This document shows, piece by piece, positions 25,229 to 33,101 of a stretch of 64,000 bases of DNA. The DNA lies in the NCBI GenBank assembly GCA_024685285.1, contig JAIKVZ010000031.1, positions 62,001 through 126,000 of the forward strand. The letters run 5' to 3'. Under the pieces are notes generated by a model, which saw only the letters and a program-made list of their open reading frames with translations, searched no databases and had not been told where the DNA came from. The DNA comes from Bacteroidales bacterium (GTDB lineage: Bacteria; Bacteroidota; Bacteroidia; Bacteroidales; P3). The position numbers and the translations under genes were made by a program. Positions within the stretch are counted from its first letter, which is position 1. Each line of letters opens with the position of its first letter.

Positions 25229-25260
25229 CGAGGCCGCCGCAGAGTTCTGCGGCGGCCTCG
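25229..25260 (-). terminator. Rho-independent terminator of the 25284-26018 gene
   Basis: A perfect 14-bp stem (25229-25242 with 25247-25260) and a four-base loop; on the minus strand it is followed by TTTTATCTG. It lies 24 bases after that gene's stop and may also stop dpp11 transcripts. Confidence 0.85.
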
Positions 25261-25283
25261 AAATGTTTGCGCAAGTGGCTGGT

Positions 25284-26018
25284 TTACTGGGCCTGCTGGC
25301 GGTAGCGCTCCACTTCGCCCTCGGTCTCGCGCACGGTCTGGCCGGTGGCGTCGACTTTCTTCTGGGCGTCGTCCTTCTTGCCCTGCTTTTTCTCAATGCC
25401 GGCCTGCAGGTTCTTGATGTCCTGCTCGCACTCGGCTATTTTGGCTTTGTATTTCTCGATATCCTTCTGCTTGTCGGCAATCTTCTGCTGGTCGGAGGCA
25501 ATGTCTTTCTCCAGGCTCGACAGGGCCGAGACGGCGGCGTCCGAAGCCTTCTGGGCCTTCTTCAGGTTGTCCTGCTGTGCCTCCATGTTCTGCTGTGCCT
25601 CGTAGCGCACCACGTAGCCGGCAAAATCCTGGAGGAAGAGGCGCACATTGGCCTGCACGGTCTGCTGGTCGATGGTGAGGTCGTTGGTCATGGCGCACAC
25701 GGTGACCATGGTGGTGCGGTCTTTGCGTTGGCCCATCTCTTCAACCTTGGTGTAGAAGTTCACGGGGGTGGGGGCAATCTGCTCGAACTTCTGGTCCAGT
25801 ATGGCCACATAGCCGTCGACGTTCTTGACTTTGAGCTTGGTGTCTTTGAGGCGCTGGCGCATAGCGTCCTGGGTCAGTTTGACATCCTTTTCTATAGACA
25901 TAACTAATGCCGGGGCAATAAAGTCGCCGACTTTGCAGGTGGTCTCCATGATGGTTTGGGCCTTGAGGCCGAAAGCCAGCACCATGGCGGCCGAGAGGAT
26001 AAGTACTTTTTTAAACAT
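25284..26018 (-). CDS. Exported coiled-coil protein of unknown function
   Basis: A 244-residue protein with a signal peptide (MFKKVLILSAAMVLAFGLKA, cut before QT). Residues 20-130 appear globular. From about 135 to the end it is a long, charged coiled coil (NLKKAQKASDAAVSALSSLE, then QQKIADKQKDIEKYKAKIAE) with heptad spacing. It should be periplasmic or surface-bound; no enzyme motif is visible. It is a single-gene unit with a promoter at 26082-26089 and a strong terminator at 25229-25260. I do not recognise the family. Confidence 0.8.
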   Translation of the reverse strand: MFKKVLILSAAMVLAFGLKAQTIMETTCKVGDFIAPALVMSIEKDVKLTQDAMRQRLKDTKLKVKNVDGYVAILDQKFEQIAPTPVNFYTKVEEMGQRKDRTTMVTVCAMTNDLTIDQQTVQANVRLFLQDFAGYVVRYEAQQNMEAQQDNLKKAQKASDAAVSALSSLEKDIASDQQKIADKQKDIEKYKAKIAECEQDIKNLQAGIEKKQGKKDDAQKKVDATGQTVRETEGEVERYRQQAQ

Positions 26019-26081
26019 AACTAACTGGTTTTAAATTGTTTTTAAACTAATTTCGGTTCTTTGCGGCTGATGCACGCCCTG

Positions 26082-26089
26082 CAAAGTTA
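26082..26089 (-). promoter_or_regulatory. -7 box of the exported coiled-coil gene
   Basis: Minus strand TAACTTTG. The surrounding 25 bases are identical to those around the -7 box at 26844-26851, so these two neighbouring genes share nearly the same promoter core. Confidence 0.6.
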
Positions 26090-26162
26090 CGCAAAAAATT
26101 TCAATATGGCGAAAAAAACTGCACACCCTTCGCCGCAAAGCCCGTCACAAGAGACAAAAGAA

Positions 26163-26762
26163 CTATTCGCCGCCGTAGTAGTCGGGGAAGAGGCGCAACA
26201 TCGAGGTGTCTTTCTGCATAAGCGACAGCAGCGAATCGGTAACCGTAAGCCGGTAGGTCCAGTACGCCTTTTCATGTTTGATTATATCAAACGTGCTCGT
26301 TACTTCTACAAAACTGTCAATATCACTGTCTCTGCAGTATAGACCTTTACCCAACTCGCCTTTTTTGATTGATGTAGTGTCCTCCAAATTGTATATTTTC
26401 CATACCTCAATATAGGGCTCATCGTAGTGACAAGTATATTCATCAGCTTCCTCATACCTAATCAATTCGAGTATTGAATCAGTCGGAGTCAATGGGGGGA
26501 TGTAAAACTTGGTCAGTCTACGCCAATATTTGTTCTGATGGTTGTCTGTATACAGAGTATCTATGGTGTCATAGGTGCAACTGTTTGATAGAATACGCAC
26601 TTTGAAATATGTTTTTGAGGTATACACTATTGCAATCTCTTTATCGGTGTCATTGCCTACAAAATACTCGCCAACGTTAGTACATGTGCCATTGCTGCAC
26701 GATGAAAAGCATATGGCAATAAAGCCACAAATCATAACAAAGATATATCTAAAGTCTCTCAT
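26163..26762 (-). CDS. Hypothetical lipoprotein
   Basis: A 199-residue protein; the hydrophobic start IFVMICGFIAICFSSC places a lipobox Cys at 22, so it should be anchored in an envelope membrane. Mature sequence is rich in Thr, Asp and Tyr with short beta-like stretches (KEIAIVYTSKTYFKVRI) and ends LRLFPDYYGGE. No family recognised. Base composition is clearly more AT-rich than the surrounding genes, which may mean recent acquisition or weak codon selection. It has its own promoter box at 26844-26851 and no obvious operon partner. Confidence 0.75.
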   Translation of the reverse strand: MRDFRYIFVMICGFIAICFSSCSNGTCTNVGEYFVGNDTDKEIAIVYTSKTYFKVRILSNSCTYDTIDTLYTDNHQNKYWRRLTKFYIPPLTPTDSILELIRYEEADEYTCHYDEPYIEVWKIYNLEDTTSIKKGELGKGLYCRDSDIDSFVEVTSTFDIIKHEKAYWTYRLTVTDSLLSLMQKDTSMLRLFPDYYGGE

Positions 26763-26843
26763 AATCCGTTATTACTGAAAATTCGGTACAAGGTTGTGTT
26801 GAAGACTGGCTCTCCGGCTCGTTTTTCGTGAATAAACTTTTTG

Positions 26844-26851
26844 CAAAGTTA
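26844..26851 (-). promoter_or_regulatory. -7 box of the 26163-26762 lipoprotein gene
   Basis: Minus strand TAACTTTG, about 80 bases ahead of the start codon. Confidence 0.55.
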
Positions 26852-26911
26852 CGCAAAAAATTTCAATTGGAGGCCGCTTTTGGCAAAAAACTTTGCGCAG
26901 AGGGTGGGATT

Positions 26912-28006
26912 TCAGTAGATGAGGTAGCGCTGGCGCACGGCTTTGAAACGGTCGAGGGCGGGCTGCCAGGTGGCGCGTATGGCCTCTTCACTCATTCCGG
27001 ACTCTATCTGACGGCGGAGGTCGCCGTTGCCGGCCAGTTTCTCGAAGAAGTTGCTCTTCTGGAAAAACCGGCCCTGGGGCACGCGCCTGTACATCGCTAT
27101 GAGATACTGCAGGCTGAAGGCCGCCGGGGCTTGCGCCTGACGCAGGTCGAGGGTGTCGGCGCCGTAGGTGACCCACTCGAAGGGGTAATCAGTGCCTCGG
27201 CCGACGCCGCAGTTGGTGCCCTCGAAGAGGCAGAGGCTCGGGTAGAGGGCTATGGCGTGGGCGTTGCGCAGGTTGGGCGACGGCGGCACGGGCAGCTCGT
27301 AGCCCACGCTATCGCGACGGTAGCCCTGCATGGGAACGACGGTGAGGCGACATTCTATGCCGCCTGCCAGCCAATGTTCGCCGTTAATCATCTTGGCATA
27401 TTCGCCGATGGTCATGCCGTAGACCACAGGCACGGGGTGCATACCGACAAAGGAGCGGTAGCGGGCCGTGTCGAGCGCCGGGCCGTCGACGTAGTGGCCG
27501 TTGGGGTTGGGGCGGTCGAGGACAGTGAGCGGTATGCCAGCTTCGGCGCAGGCCTCCATCACATAATGCAACGTGCTGATATAGGTGTAGAAGCGGCAGC
27601 CGACATCCTGCAGGTCGAAGAGGACACAATCGACATCCTTCAGCTGCTCCTGCGTGGGCTTCTTGTTCTTGCCATAGAGCGAGACGATGGGGATGCCGGT
27701 CTTTGGGTCGACGCTGTTGTCTACGTGTGCACCTGCGGCTGCGGTGCCGCGAAAGCCGTGCTCGGGACAGAATATCTTCCTTATATCTATGCCCAGCGCC
27801 AACAGGGTGTCGACGAGGTGGGTGTTGCCGATTATAGAGGTTTGGTTGGCGACAACGGCGACGGTTGGGAGTTGAGAGTTATCGTCCAGAAACACTTCGG
27901 CACCGGTGCGAAAGGCTGCAGCCTGCGGCGCAGTGGCGGTTTGCGCATGGCAGGAGACCAGCGACAGCACAATGCAGAAAAGAACACTATGCGCCAGCCG
28001 TTTCAT
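26912..28006 (-). CDS. namZ: NamZ-type exo-beta-N-acetylmuramidase (DUF1343)
   Basis: A 364-residue exported protein; LCIVL-like signal ends in LVSC with lipobox Cys19, so it is probably a lipoprotein. The DUF1343 signature blocks are present: VAVVANQTSIIG, FCPEHGFRGTAAAGAHVDN, VDCVLFDLQDVGCRFYTYIS and TVLDRPNPN. Members of this family (GH171) release N-acetylmuramic acid from the non-reducing end of peptidoglycan fragments, which suggests a role in cell-wall recycling. The gene is preceded by dut with five bases between and may be cotranscribed with clpP and dut. Confidence 0.87.
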   Translation of the reverse strand: MKRLAHSVLFCIVLSLVSCHAQTATAPQAAAFRTGAEVFLDDNSQLPTVAVVANQTSIIGNTHLVDTLLALGIDIRKIFCPEHGFRGTAAAGAHVDNSVDPKTGIPIVSLYGKNKKPTQEQLKDVDCVLFDLQDVGCRFYTYISTLHYVMEACAEAGIPLTVLDRPNPNGHYVDGPALDTARYRSFVGMHPVPVVYGMTIGEYAKMINGEHWLAGGIECRLTVVPMQGYRRDSVGYELPVPPSPNLRNAHAIALYPSLCLFEGTNCGVGRGTDYPFEWVTYGADTLDLRQAQAPAAFSLQYLIAMYRRVPQGRFFQKSNFFEKLAGNGDLRRQIESGMSEEAIRATWQPALDRFKAVRQRYLIY

Positions 28007-28011
28007 AGTTT

Positions 28012-28449
28012 TCAGTTCTTGCCGGTGTGGCCGAAACCGCCGGCGCCGCGCTCGGTGTCGGTAAGCTCCTCGACCTGGATGACCTCGGCCTGCTCGTGGC
28101 GGGCTATGACCATCTGGGCTATGCGCTCGCCGTCGTTGATAACGAAATCCTCATTGCTGAGGTTGATGAGGATGACGCAAATCTCGCCGCGGTAGTCGGC
28201 ATCGATGGTGCCAGGGCTGTTCAGTACAGTGATACCCTTCTTGAGAGCCAGGCCGCTGCGGGGCCTCACCTGCGCCTCGTAGCCCTCGGGCAGCTCCATG
28301 AAGAGGCCTGTCTTGACGAGGCCGCGCTGCATGGGGGCGAGGGTGACGGGTCCGTCGGGCAGATAGGCGCGGAGGTCCATGCCGGCCGACTGGGAGGTCT
28401 CGTACTTGGGCAGCTGGTGGTGGGAGGTGTTTTTGATTTTGACTTGCAT
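28012..28449 (-). CDS. dut: dUTP diphosphatase
   Basis: Hydrolyses dUTP to dUMP, keeping uracil out of DNA and supplying the dTMP pathway. The 145-residue protein has all five trimeric-dUTPase motifs in order: GMDLRAYL (I), [10 protein letters not shown] (II), [13 protein letters not shown] (III), GERIAQMVI (IV) and [12 protein letters not shown] (V, the glycine-rich C-terminal arm). Complete and ordinary. It lies 21 bases after clpP and five before namZ on the same strand. Confidence 0.97.
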   Translation of the reverse strand: MQVKIKNTSHHQLPKYETSQSAGMDLRAYLPDGPVTLAPMQRGLVKTGLFMELPEGYEAQVRPRSGLALKKGITVLNSPGTIDADYRGEICVILINLSNEDFVINDGERIAQMVIARHEQAEVIQVEELTDTERGAGGFGHTGKN

Positions 28450-28470
28450 AGGGCTTAAGGGAGCTATACG

Positions 28471-29133
28471 TTATTTCTTAGTCAGAACTTCGTCAATCAT
28501 GCCATAGGCCAGAGCCTCGTCGGCGGTGAACCAGTGGTCGCGGTCGGAGTCTTTCTCGACCTGCTCGAAGGGCTGTCCGCTATGCTTGGCAATAATTTCG
28601 TAGAGCTCTTTCTTGAGCTTGAGAATTTCGCGCACGGTAATCTCCATGTCGGTGGCCTGGCCGTCGGCGCCGCCCATGGGCTGGTGAATCATGACACGGG
28701 CGTGCGGCAGGGCACAGCGGCGGCCTTTCTCGCCGGCGCAGAGCAACACGCTGGCCATCGATGCGGCCAAGCCGGTGCAGATGGTCGAGACCTTGGGCTG
28801 GATGTACTGCATGGTGTCGTAGATGCCCAATCCGGCATATACCGAGCCGCCTGGCGAGTTGAGGTAAATCTGTATGTCCTTGGTGGGGTCAACGCTCTCG
28901 AGGAAGAGGAGCTGTGCCTGGATGACATTGGCGGTATAGTCGTCGATGGCGGTGCCGAGGAAGATGATGCGGTCCATCATCAGGCGGCTGAAGACGTCCA
29001 TCTGGGCCACATTGAGCTGGCGCTCCTCGACAATGTAGGGGGTCAGCGAACTATTGATTGCCGAGGTATACTTGGCGTAAGTGGTGCTGCTTATGCCACG
29101 GTGACGGGTGGCGTATTTCTCAAATTCGGTCAT
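28471..29133 (-). CDS. clpP: ATP-dependent Clp protease proteolytic subunit
   Basis: Barrel-forming serine protease that works with ClpX or ClpA-type unfoldases. The 220-residue protein has [18 protein letters not shown], the nucleophile Ser125 in [11 protein letters not shown], His150 in [11 protein letters not shown] and Asp199 in DSDRDHWF. The Ser-His and His-Asp spacings (25 and 49) equal those of E. coli ClpP. About 30 extra N-terminal residues probably form a processed propeptide. The unfoldase gene is not adjacent. It is divergent from ribBA across a 133-base gap. Confidence 0.96.
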   Translation of the reverse strand: MTEFEKYATRHRGISSTTYAKYTSAINSSLTPYIVEERQLNVAQMDVFSRLMMDRIIFLGTAIDDYTANVIQAQLLFLESVDPTKDIQIYLNSPGGSVYAGLGIYDTMQYIQPKVSTICTGLAASMASVLLCAGEKGRRCALPHARVMIHQPMGGADGQATDMEITVREILKLKKELYEIIAKHSGQPFEQVEKDSDRDHWFTADEALAYGMIDEVLTKK

Positions 29134-29217
29134 TGCTGTTTTGTATTTTTATACTAAAGTAACGCGCAACGGCCGAAAATATTGTGCCACGTGTCGGCAT
29201 GATATGAAAAAAAAGTG

Positions 29218-29225
29218 TAACTTTG
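29218..29225 (+). promoter_or_regulatory. -7 box of ribBA
   Basis: TAACTTTG, about 42 bases ahead of the ribBA ATG. The short leader leaves no room for an FMN riboswitch. Confidence 0.6.
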
Positions 29226-29266
29226 CAGAACGTTTTGAACCCAACCAAACACCGAATACCAGAGTT

Positions 29267-30478
29267 ATGGATTTCTTACTCAACACTATAGACGAAGCTA
29301 TTGAGGATTTCAGGCAGGGCAAATTTGTCATCGTGGTCGACGACGAAGATCGCGAAAACGAGGGCGATTTTATCATGGCCGCCGAGAAAATCACTCCCGA
29401 ACACGTCAACTTCATGCTCAAGAACGGCCGCGGAGTGCTCTGCGCTCCCATTACCGAAGACCGCTGCCATGAACTCAACCTCGATATGCAGGTGCACGAC
29501 AACACCTCGCTTTTAGGCACCCCCTTCACTGTGACGGTCGACAACCTGCTCGACGGCTGCACCACCGGCGTCAGTATGCACGACCGCGCCAGCACCATCC
29601 GCGCCCTTGCCGACCCCGCCACCACAGCCGACCAGTTGGGACGCCCGGGTCACATCAACCCGTTGCGCGCCCGCAACGGCGGCGTACTGGTGCGCGCCGG
29701 CCACACCGAGGCCGCCGTCGACTTGGCACGCCTGGCCGGACTCAGGCCCGCCGGCGCTCTCATCGAGATTATCAACGACGACGGCACCATGGCCCGTATG
29801 CCGCAGCTGCAGGAGGTGGCCAAACGGTTCGGCATCAAAATCATTACCATCAAAGACCTCATAGCCTACCGCGTGGCTCACGAGACCCTCATACGCAAGG
29901 AGGAGGACGTGTTCCTGCCCACCCAGTGGGGCAACTTCAGGCTCATAGCCTACACCCAGCTCGACAACGGCAACACCCACATGGTGCTCAAAAAGGGCGA
30001 GTGGCAGGAAGGCGAGCCGGTGCTGGTGCGAGTGCACAGCAGCTGCGCCACCGGCGACATATTCGGCAGCTGCAAGTGCGACTGCGGCGACCAGCTGCAC
30101 CGCGCCATGGAGATGGTGGAGCACGAGGGCAAGGGTCTCATCGTCTACATGAGCCAGGAGGGTCGCGGCATAGGCCTGGTCAACAAGCTCAAAGCCTACC
30201 ACCTGCAGGAGCAGGGCTTCGATACCGTCGACGCCAACCTCAAACTCGGCTTCAAAGCCGACGAGCGCGACTACGGTATCGGCGCACAGATTCTGCGCGA
30301 CCAAAAGGTGAGCAAGATGCGCCTGATAACCAACAACCCCGTGAAACGCACCGGGTTGGAAGGCTACGGCCTCGAGGTAACCGAGATTGTGCCCATAGTC
30401 ATCGAGCCCAACAAATACAACGAGCGCTACCTAAAGACAAAGCAGGAGCGCATGGGGCACAACCTGCATATAGACTGA
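29267..30478 (+). CDS. ribBA: Bifunctional 3,4-dihydroxy-2-butanone 4-phosphate synthase / GTP cyclohydrolase II
   Basis: Makes both starting materials of riboflavin. From the ATG at 29267 it has 403 residues. The RibB half (about 1-200) has [20 protein letters not shown] and later [11 protein letters not shown] and [11 protein letters not shown] with its catalytic acids and His. The RibA half (about 205-403) has [20 protein letters not shown], whose Cys residues bind zinc, then [17 protein letters not shown] and [14 protein letters not shown]. Both halves look complete. It is a single-gene unit converging on the AMP-binding fragment, with one base between the stops. Confidence 0.96.
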   Translation: MDFLLNTIDEAIEDFRQGKFVIVVDDEDRENEGDFIMAAEKITPEHVNFMLKNGRGVLCAPITEDRCHELNLDMQVHDNTSLLGTPFTVTVDNLLDGCTTGVSMHDRASTIRALADPATTADQLGRPGHINPLRARNGGVLVRAGHTEAAVDLARLAGLRPAGALIEIINDDGTMARMPQLQEVAKRFGIKIITIKDLIAYRVAHETLIRKEEDVFLPTQWGNFRLIAYTQLDNGNTHMVLKKGEWQEGEPVLVRVHSSCATGDIFGSCKCDCGDQLHRAMEMVEHEGKGLIVYMSQEGRGIGLVNKLKAYHLQEQGFDTVDANLKLGFKADERDYGIGAQILRDQKVSKMRLITNNPVKRTGLEGYGLEVTEIVPIVIEPNKYNERYLKTKQERMGHNLHID

Positions 30479-30479
30479 A

Positions 30480-31343
30480 CTAAATGACGTTGCTGACGCG
30501 TCCGCCCAGAGCCTCGGCAACCTGGGTTTGACGGTGCTTGCGGCCCCAAAGGGAAAGCACGGGTTTGCGCAAACGGCTTTCTACCTGTTTGACGGCCAGC
30601 GAGTCGACCACCGTGGGACGCACCTCGGCCAACGCTTCAACCACATCGATGCCGGTGCGCACATAGTGCACCTGGCAGCCAGCCCTGAGGGGCAACAGCA
30701 GCTCGTTGACCACGGTGTCGGTGCTCCATGGCGGCAAAAGTGCCAGAAGAGAATCGCCGGCGGTGAGGCCAAGCGAGGCATCGGCAGCCGTAATGCTATG
30801 GCACAGAGTGTTGTAGCTCACCACCAACCCGTCGGGGCTAACAATGGCGGCTACCGTGCCGGCCGCACGACGGAAACGCAGCGTGGCCGGAGTCAGGCCG
30901 CCACTATATAGAGCATTGAACCGCTCTTCGAGCCCCCTGCAAGCCTGGGCCACCACCGGGTCGGCGGCGTGCAGCAGACTGAAATCGTCGAGAGCCAGCA
31001 CACAACGCATGGCTTTGACCTCGGTCTCCATGACAGCGAAACAGGTCTCGTCGGCCAGCATAATGCCGCACCCCTCGGGGCAGTGGCCGTGGGCACAGTT
31101 GACAACGGTGGCACCGTATGTTATCACGGCAAGCAGCGCCACCGAGCGGCGCGCCGAAGGTGCGCCGCAAACAGCCACGTGCTCGCCCTCGCGCACTCCA
31201 AGTCCTTCAAAAAGCAGGTGCAGGGCAGCCACATGGGCAGCCACGCGGCCATAGGTCAGCTCCTCACCCCCGTAGTTGCTCAGCGCAACATCGTGCCAGT
31301 GTTCGGCAAAACTGGTCTCAAGACTATCAAGATATGTATTCAT
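30480..31343 (-). CDS. AMP-binding-domain protein, N-terminal half only, degenerate P-loop
   Basis: A 287-residue protein that matches the first half of adenylate-forming (ANL) enzymes: ELTYGRVAAHVAALHLLFEG, GVREGEHVAVCGAPSARRSV, then AVITYGATVVNC. Where the phosphate-binding loop (TSGTTGxPKG) should be, the sequence reads AIVSPDGLVVSYNTL, without the Ser/Thr-Gly run or the Lys. The later segment LLALLPPWSTDTVVNELLLP follows the family pattern, but the adenylate-binding and C-terminal lid domains are absent. It therefore cannot be an ordinary ligase. It may be a binding-only or evolving remnant protein. It has a promoter at 31370-31377 and no frameshift. Confidence 0.7.
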   Translation of the reverse strand: MNTYLDSLETSFAEHWHDVALSNYGGEELTYGRVAAHVAALHLLFEGLGVREGEHVAVCGAPSARRSVALLAVITYGATVVNCAHGHCPEGCGIMLADETCFAVMETEVKAMRCVLALDDFSLLHAADPVVAQACRGLEERFNALYSGGLTPATLRFRRAAGTVAAIVSPDGLVVSYNTLCHSITAADASLGLTAGDSLLALLPPWSTDTVVNELLLPLRAGCQVHYVRTGIDVVEALAEVRPTVVDSLAVKQVESRLRKPVLSLWGRKHRQTQVAEALGGRVSNVI

Positions 31344-31369
31344 ATTGTTCTGAATTAAATTTTCGGCTG

Positions 31370-31377
31370 CAAAATTA
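31370..31377 (-). promoter_or_regulatory. -7 box of the AMP-binding-like gene
   Basis: Minus strand TAATTTTG, 27 bases upstream of the start codon. Confidence 0.5.
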
Positions 31378-31413
31378 CAGCCTTTCAGGGCACCGGACAG
31401 AAAAAGAGTGAGT

Positions 31414-31519
31414 GGGACGAAAAAGTGGGACGAAAACGGTCGTTTTGGTGCCGAAACGGTCGTTTTTAGGGACGAAATTACGGTTTCTAACCATTCATCC
31501 CACCAATTTTGGGACGAAA
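31414..31519. repeat. Short repeat cluster in the 314-base gap
   Basis: GGGACGAAA occurs at 31414, 31427, 31469 and 31511; the last three are spaced exactly 42 bases. AAACGGTCGTTTT occurs at 31434-31446 and 31454-31466, each containing the palindrome AAACG..CGTTT. No gene is supported in this gap. It could be regulatory DNA for the nitroreductase gene. Confidence 0.6.
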
Positions 31520-31623
31520 TCCGGCACCGTAGACACCCTTGTAAGAGCCGTTTTGGAGGCGGTTCGGGAAGGCTTTCGACAAAAAAAATTGGGACAGAAG
31601 TCTCGCGTTTGCAAAAAAATTCT

Positions 31624-31631
31624 TACCTTTG
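31624..31631 (+). promoter_or_regulatory. -7 box of the nitroreductase gene
   Basis: TACCTTTG, 27 bases ahead of the start codon. Confidence 0.55.
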
Positions 31632-31657
31632 CATTTTGAACAACACAACACAAGAAG

Positions 31658-32281
31658 ATGAAAAAAACAATCCTTTTTGCAGCCGCCGCGCTGCTGCTGG
31701 CCGCCTCGTGCTGCCACAAGAACGCCACAACTACCGCCGATGCCGTGATGGCCAACATCCTGAGCCGCAAGAGTGTGCGCTCATACACGGCCGACAGCGT
31801 GCCCGCCGCCGTGATAGACAACCTGTTGCGCGCCGCCATGGCAGCTCCGTCGGGCATGGACATCAGGCCCTGGAGCTTCGTGGTGCTGACCGACAAGAGC
31901 CAGTACGACAGCGTGTTTGAGGGCAACTTCAATATGCGTATGTTCAAGGAGAGCGCCGCCGTCATAGTGCTCTGCGCCGACACCACAGTGACCCGTCCGC
32001 CGCGAGACAACCCCGAGGGCGCCGCCGTAACCATGCCCAACCCCATCTGGCGCGACGACATGGGTGCCGCCACCGAGAATCTGCTGCTGGCCGCCGAGGC
32101 CCACGGCCTGGGAGCCTGCTGGACAGCCTGCTACCCCTTTGCCGACCGCATGGACCCCATACGCCGCGCCTTGCAGCTGCCGGCCAACGTGGTGCCCTAC
32201 AGCGTGGTGCCCGTAGGAGTGCCGGCTGGCGACAACCAGCCCAAGGACAAGTGGGACCCCTCGCGCATACGCCGCCTCTAA
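31658..32281 (+). CDS. Nitroreductase-family lipoprotein
   Basis: A 207-residue flavin-fold protein with an unusual N-terminus: MKKTILFAAAALLLAASC, a signal with lipobox Cys18, so it should be anchored on the periplasmic side. The nitroreductase core follows: ILSRKSVRSYTADSVPAAVI, AAMAAPSGMDIRPWSFVVLT, then GAATENLLLAAEAHGLGACW. These are the FMN-phosphate (RxSxR) and dimer regions. Substrate is unknown; related proteins reduce quinones or nitro compounds or work in other flavin chemistry. Single gene with its own promoter, followed at once by the paired G-rich repeat. Confidence 0.85.
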   Translation: MKKTILFAAAALLLAASCCHKNATTTADAVMANILSRKSVRSYTADSVPAAVIDNLLRAAMAAPSGMDIRPWSFVVLTDKSQYDSVFEGNFNMRMFKESAAVIVLCADTTVTRPPRDNPEGAAVTMPNPIWRDDMGAATENLLLAAEAHGLGACWTACYPFADRMDPIRRALQLPANVVPYSVVPVGVPAGDNQPKDKWDPSRIRRL

Positions 32282-32291
32282 AAAACCCATC

Positions 32292-32344
32292 AAGGTCGGG
32301 TTAAGGTCGGGTTAAGGTCGGGTTAGGTTCGGATCAACATCGGA
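32292..32344 (+). repeat. Dispersed G-rich repeat, three tandem 11-bp units plus tail
   Basis: Three copies of AAGGTCGGGTT, then AGGTTCGGATCAACATCGGA. Eleven bases after the nitroreductase stop, in its sense orientation. It faces an inverted copy at 32361-32388. Confidence 0.9.
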
Positions 32345-32360
32345 TAAAGACCCCTTTTAG

Positions 32361-32388
32361 GCGACCTTGACCCGACCTCAACCCGACC
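32361..32388 (-). repeat. Dispersed G-rich repeat, inverted copy
   Basis: Minus strand GGTCGGGTTGAGGTCGGGTC then AAGGTCGC. It is sense for the tRNA genes to its right. It can pair with 32292-32344 over about 28 bases with about three mismatches, giving a strong stem-loop. Confidence 0.85.
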
Positions 32389-32413
32389 ATAATGCTACGG
32401 CCGTCTATGGAAA

Positions 32414-32433
32414 CACCGGCTTTGTGGCCGGTG
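32414..32433 (-). terminator. Possible terminator after tRNA-Arg
   Basis: CACCGGC (32414-32420) pairs with GCCGGTG (32427-32433); on the minus strand the stem is followed by TTTCC. It lies 23 bases beyond the tRNA 3' end. Confidence 0.45.
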
Positions 32434-32456
32434 CGGTAAATAATTTTTTGCGATAG

Positions 32457-32530
<74 letters not shown>

Positions 32531-32570
32531 TTGCATTGCGCGGCCGCGTGGCGGCCTTTCGCTTTCTTTG

Positions 32571-32645
32571 TCGGGACACCCAGATTCGAACTGGGGATCT
32601 CCTGCTCCCAAAGCAGGCGCGATAACCGGACTTCGCTATATCCCG
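32571..32645 (-). tRNA. tRNA-Pro (anticodon TGG)
   Basis: Acceptor CGGGATA pairs with TGTCCCG. The anticodon stem-loop CCTGC-TTTGGGA-GCAGG gives TGG, and the T-loop is TTCGAAT. CCA is not encoded. Confidence 0.94.
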
Positions 32646-32681
32646 ATAGGGCTCACGGCCCTGTTGACACTTTTTGTTTCC

Positions 32682-32733
32682 AAAAAAAAGTGAAAGTTGT
32701 GAATTGATTGCGCCAATCTCTAACTTTCACTTT
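32682..32733 (-). terminator. Terminator after tRNA-Ser
   Basis: AAAGTGAAAGTT (32687-32698) is a perfect 12-bp match to AACTTTCACTTT (32722-32733). The loop contains a second small hairpin (GATTG/CAATC). On the minus strand the stem runs straight into eight T residues. Confidence 0.65.
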
Positions 32734-32745
32734 CCTTTGCCTTGG

Positions 32746-32833
32746 CGGAGAAGGGGGGATTCGAACCCCCGGTACCCTAATCGAGTACGACAGTTTAGCA
32801 AACTGTTGGTTTCAGCCACTCACCCACCTCTCC
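32746..32833 (-). tRNA. tRNA-Ser (anticodon GCT)
   Basis: An 88-base class II tRNA: acceptor GGAGAGG with CTTCTCC, anticodon loop TTGCTAA inside CAGT/ACTG, a long variable arm, and T-arm GGGGGTTCGAATCCCCC. CCA is not encoded. Confidence 0.95.
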
Positions 32834-32900
32834 GTTTGCGTTTGAAGCATTCTGATTTCTCCGCGAAAAATCTCACTTTCCCGTCAAGCGAAATCGGCTG

Positions 32901-32932
32901 CAAAATTACTAACTTTTTGCGAACTGGCCAAA
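32901..32932 (-). promoter_or_regulatory. Promoter of the tRNA-Ser gene
   Basis: Minus strand TTTG (32932-32929), 20 bases, TAATTTTG (32908-32901): a full match to the Bacteroidota vegetative consensus. It may also serve tRNA-Pro and tRNA-Arg downstream if the terminator leaks. Confidence 0.75.
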
Positions 32933-33011
32933 TTTTTTTCTTTTTTTCTTTCCAATGGCAATCTATGTTTTCGGCTTTACGCTGATTTGCAATTTGTTAT
33001 ATTGAAAAATT

Positions 33012-33036
33012 GAGGCGGTGCTATTGGCACCGCCTC
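33012..33036 (-). terminator. Terminator of the rny-lgt-gpmA operon
   Basis: GAGGCGGTGC (33012-33021) and GCACCGCCTC (33027-33036) form a perfect 10-bp stem, followed on the minus strand by AATTTTTC. It lies about 65 bases after the gpmA stop. Confidence 0.8.
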
Positions 33037-33101
33037 TGTCTGTTTAGCTCGCAACCATCTCTTTTCTTGCAGAGTGGTCACCGATTTTTACCATATAGAC
33101 A

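Noticed and set aside
26828..28195. Plus-strand reading frame opposite namZ
   Set aside because: No family resemblance and Val/Ala/Gly-rich shadow composition; the minus strand encodes a full DUF1343 protein.
29134..29266. FMN riboswitch ahead of ribBA
   Set aside because: Only about 35 transcribed bases precede the start codon and no conserved aptamer segments are visible.
31414..31519. CRISPR array
   Set aside because: The repeated unit is only 9-13 bases, with no uniform repeat-spacer structure and no cas genes in the window.
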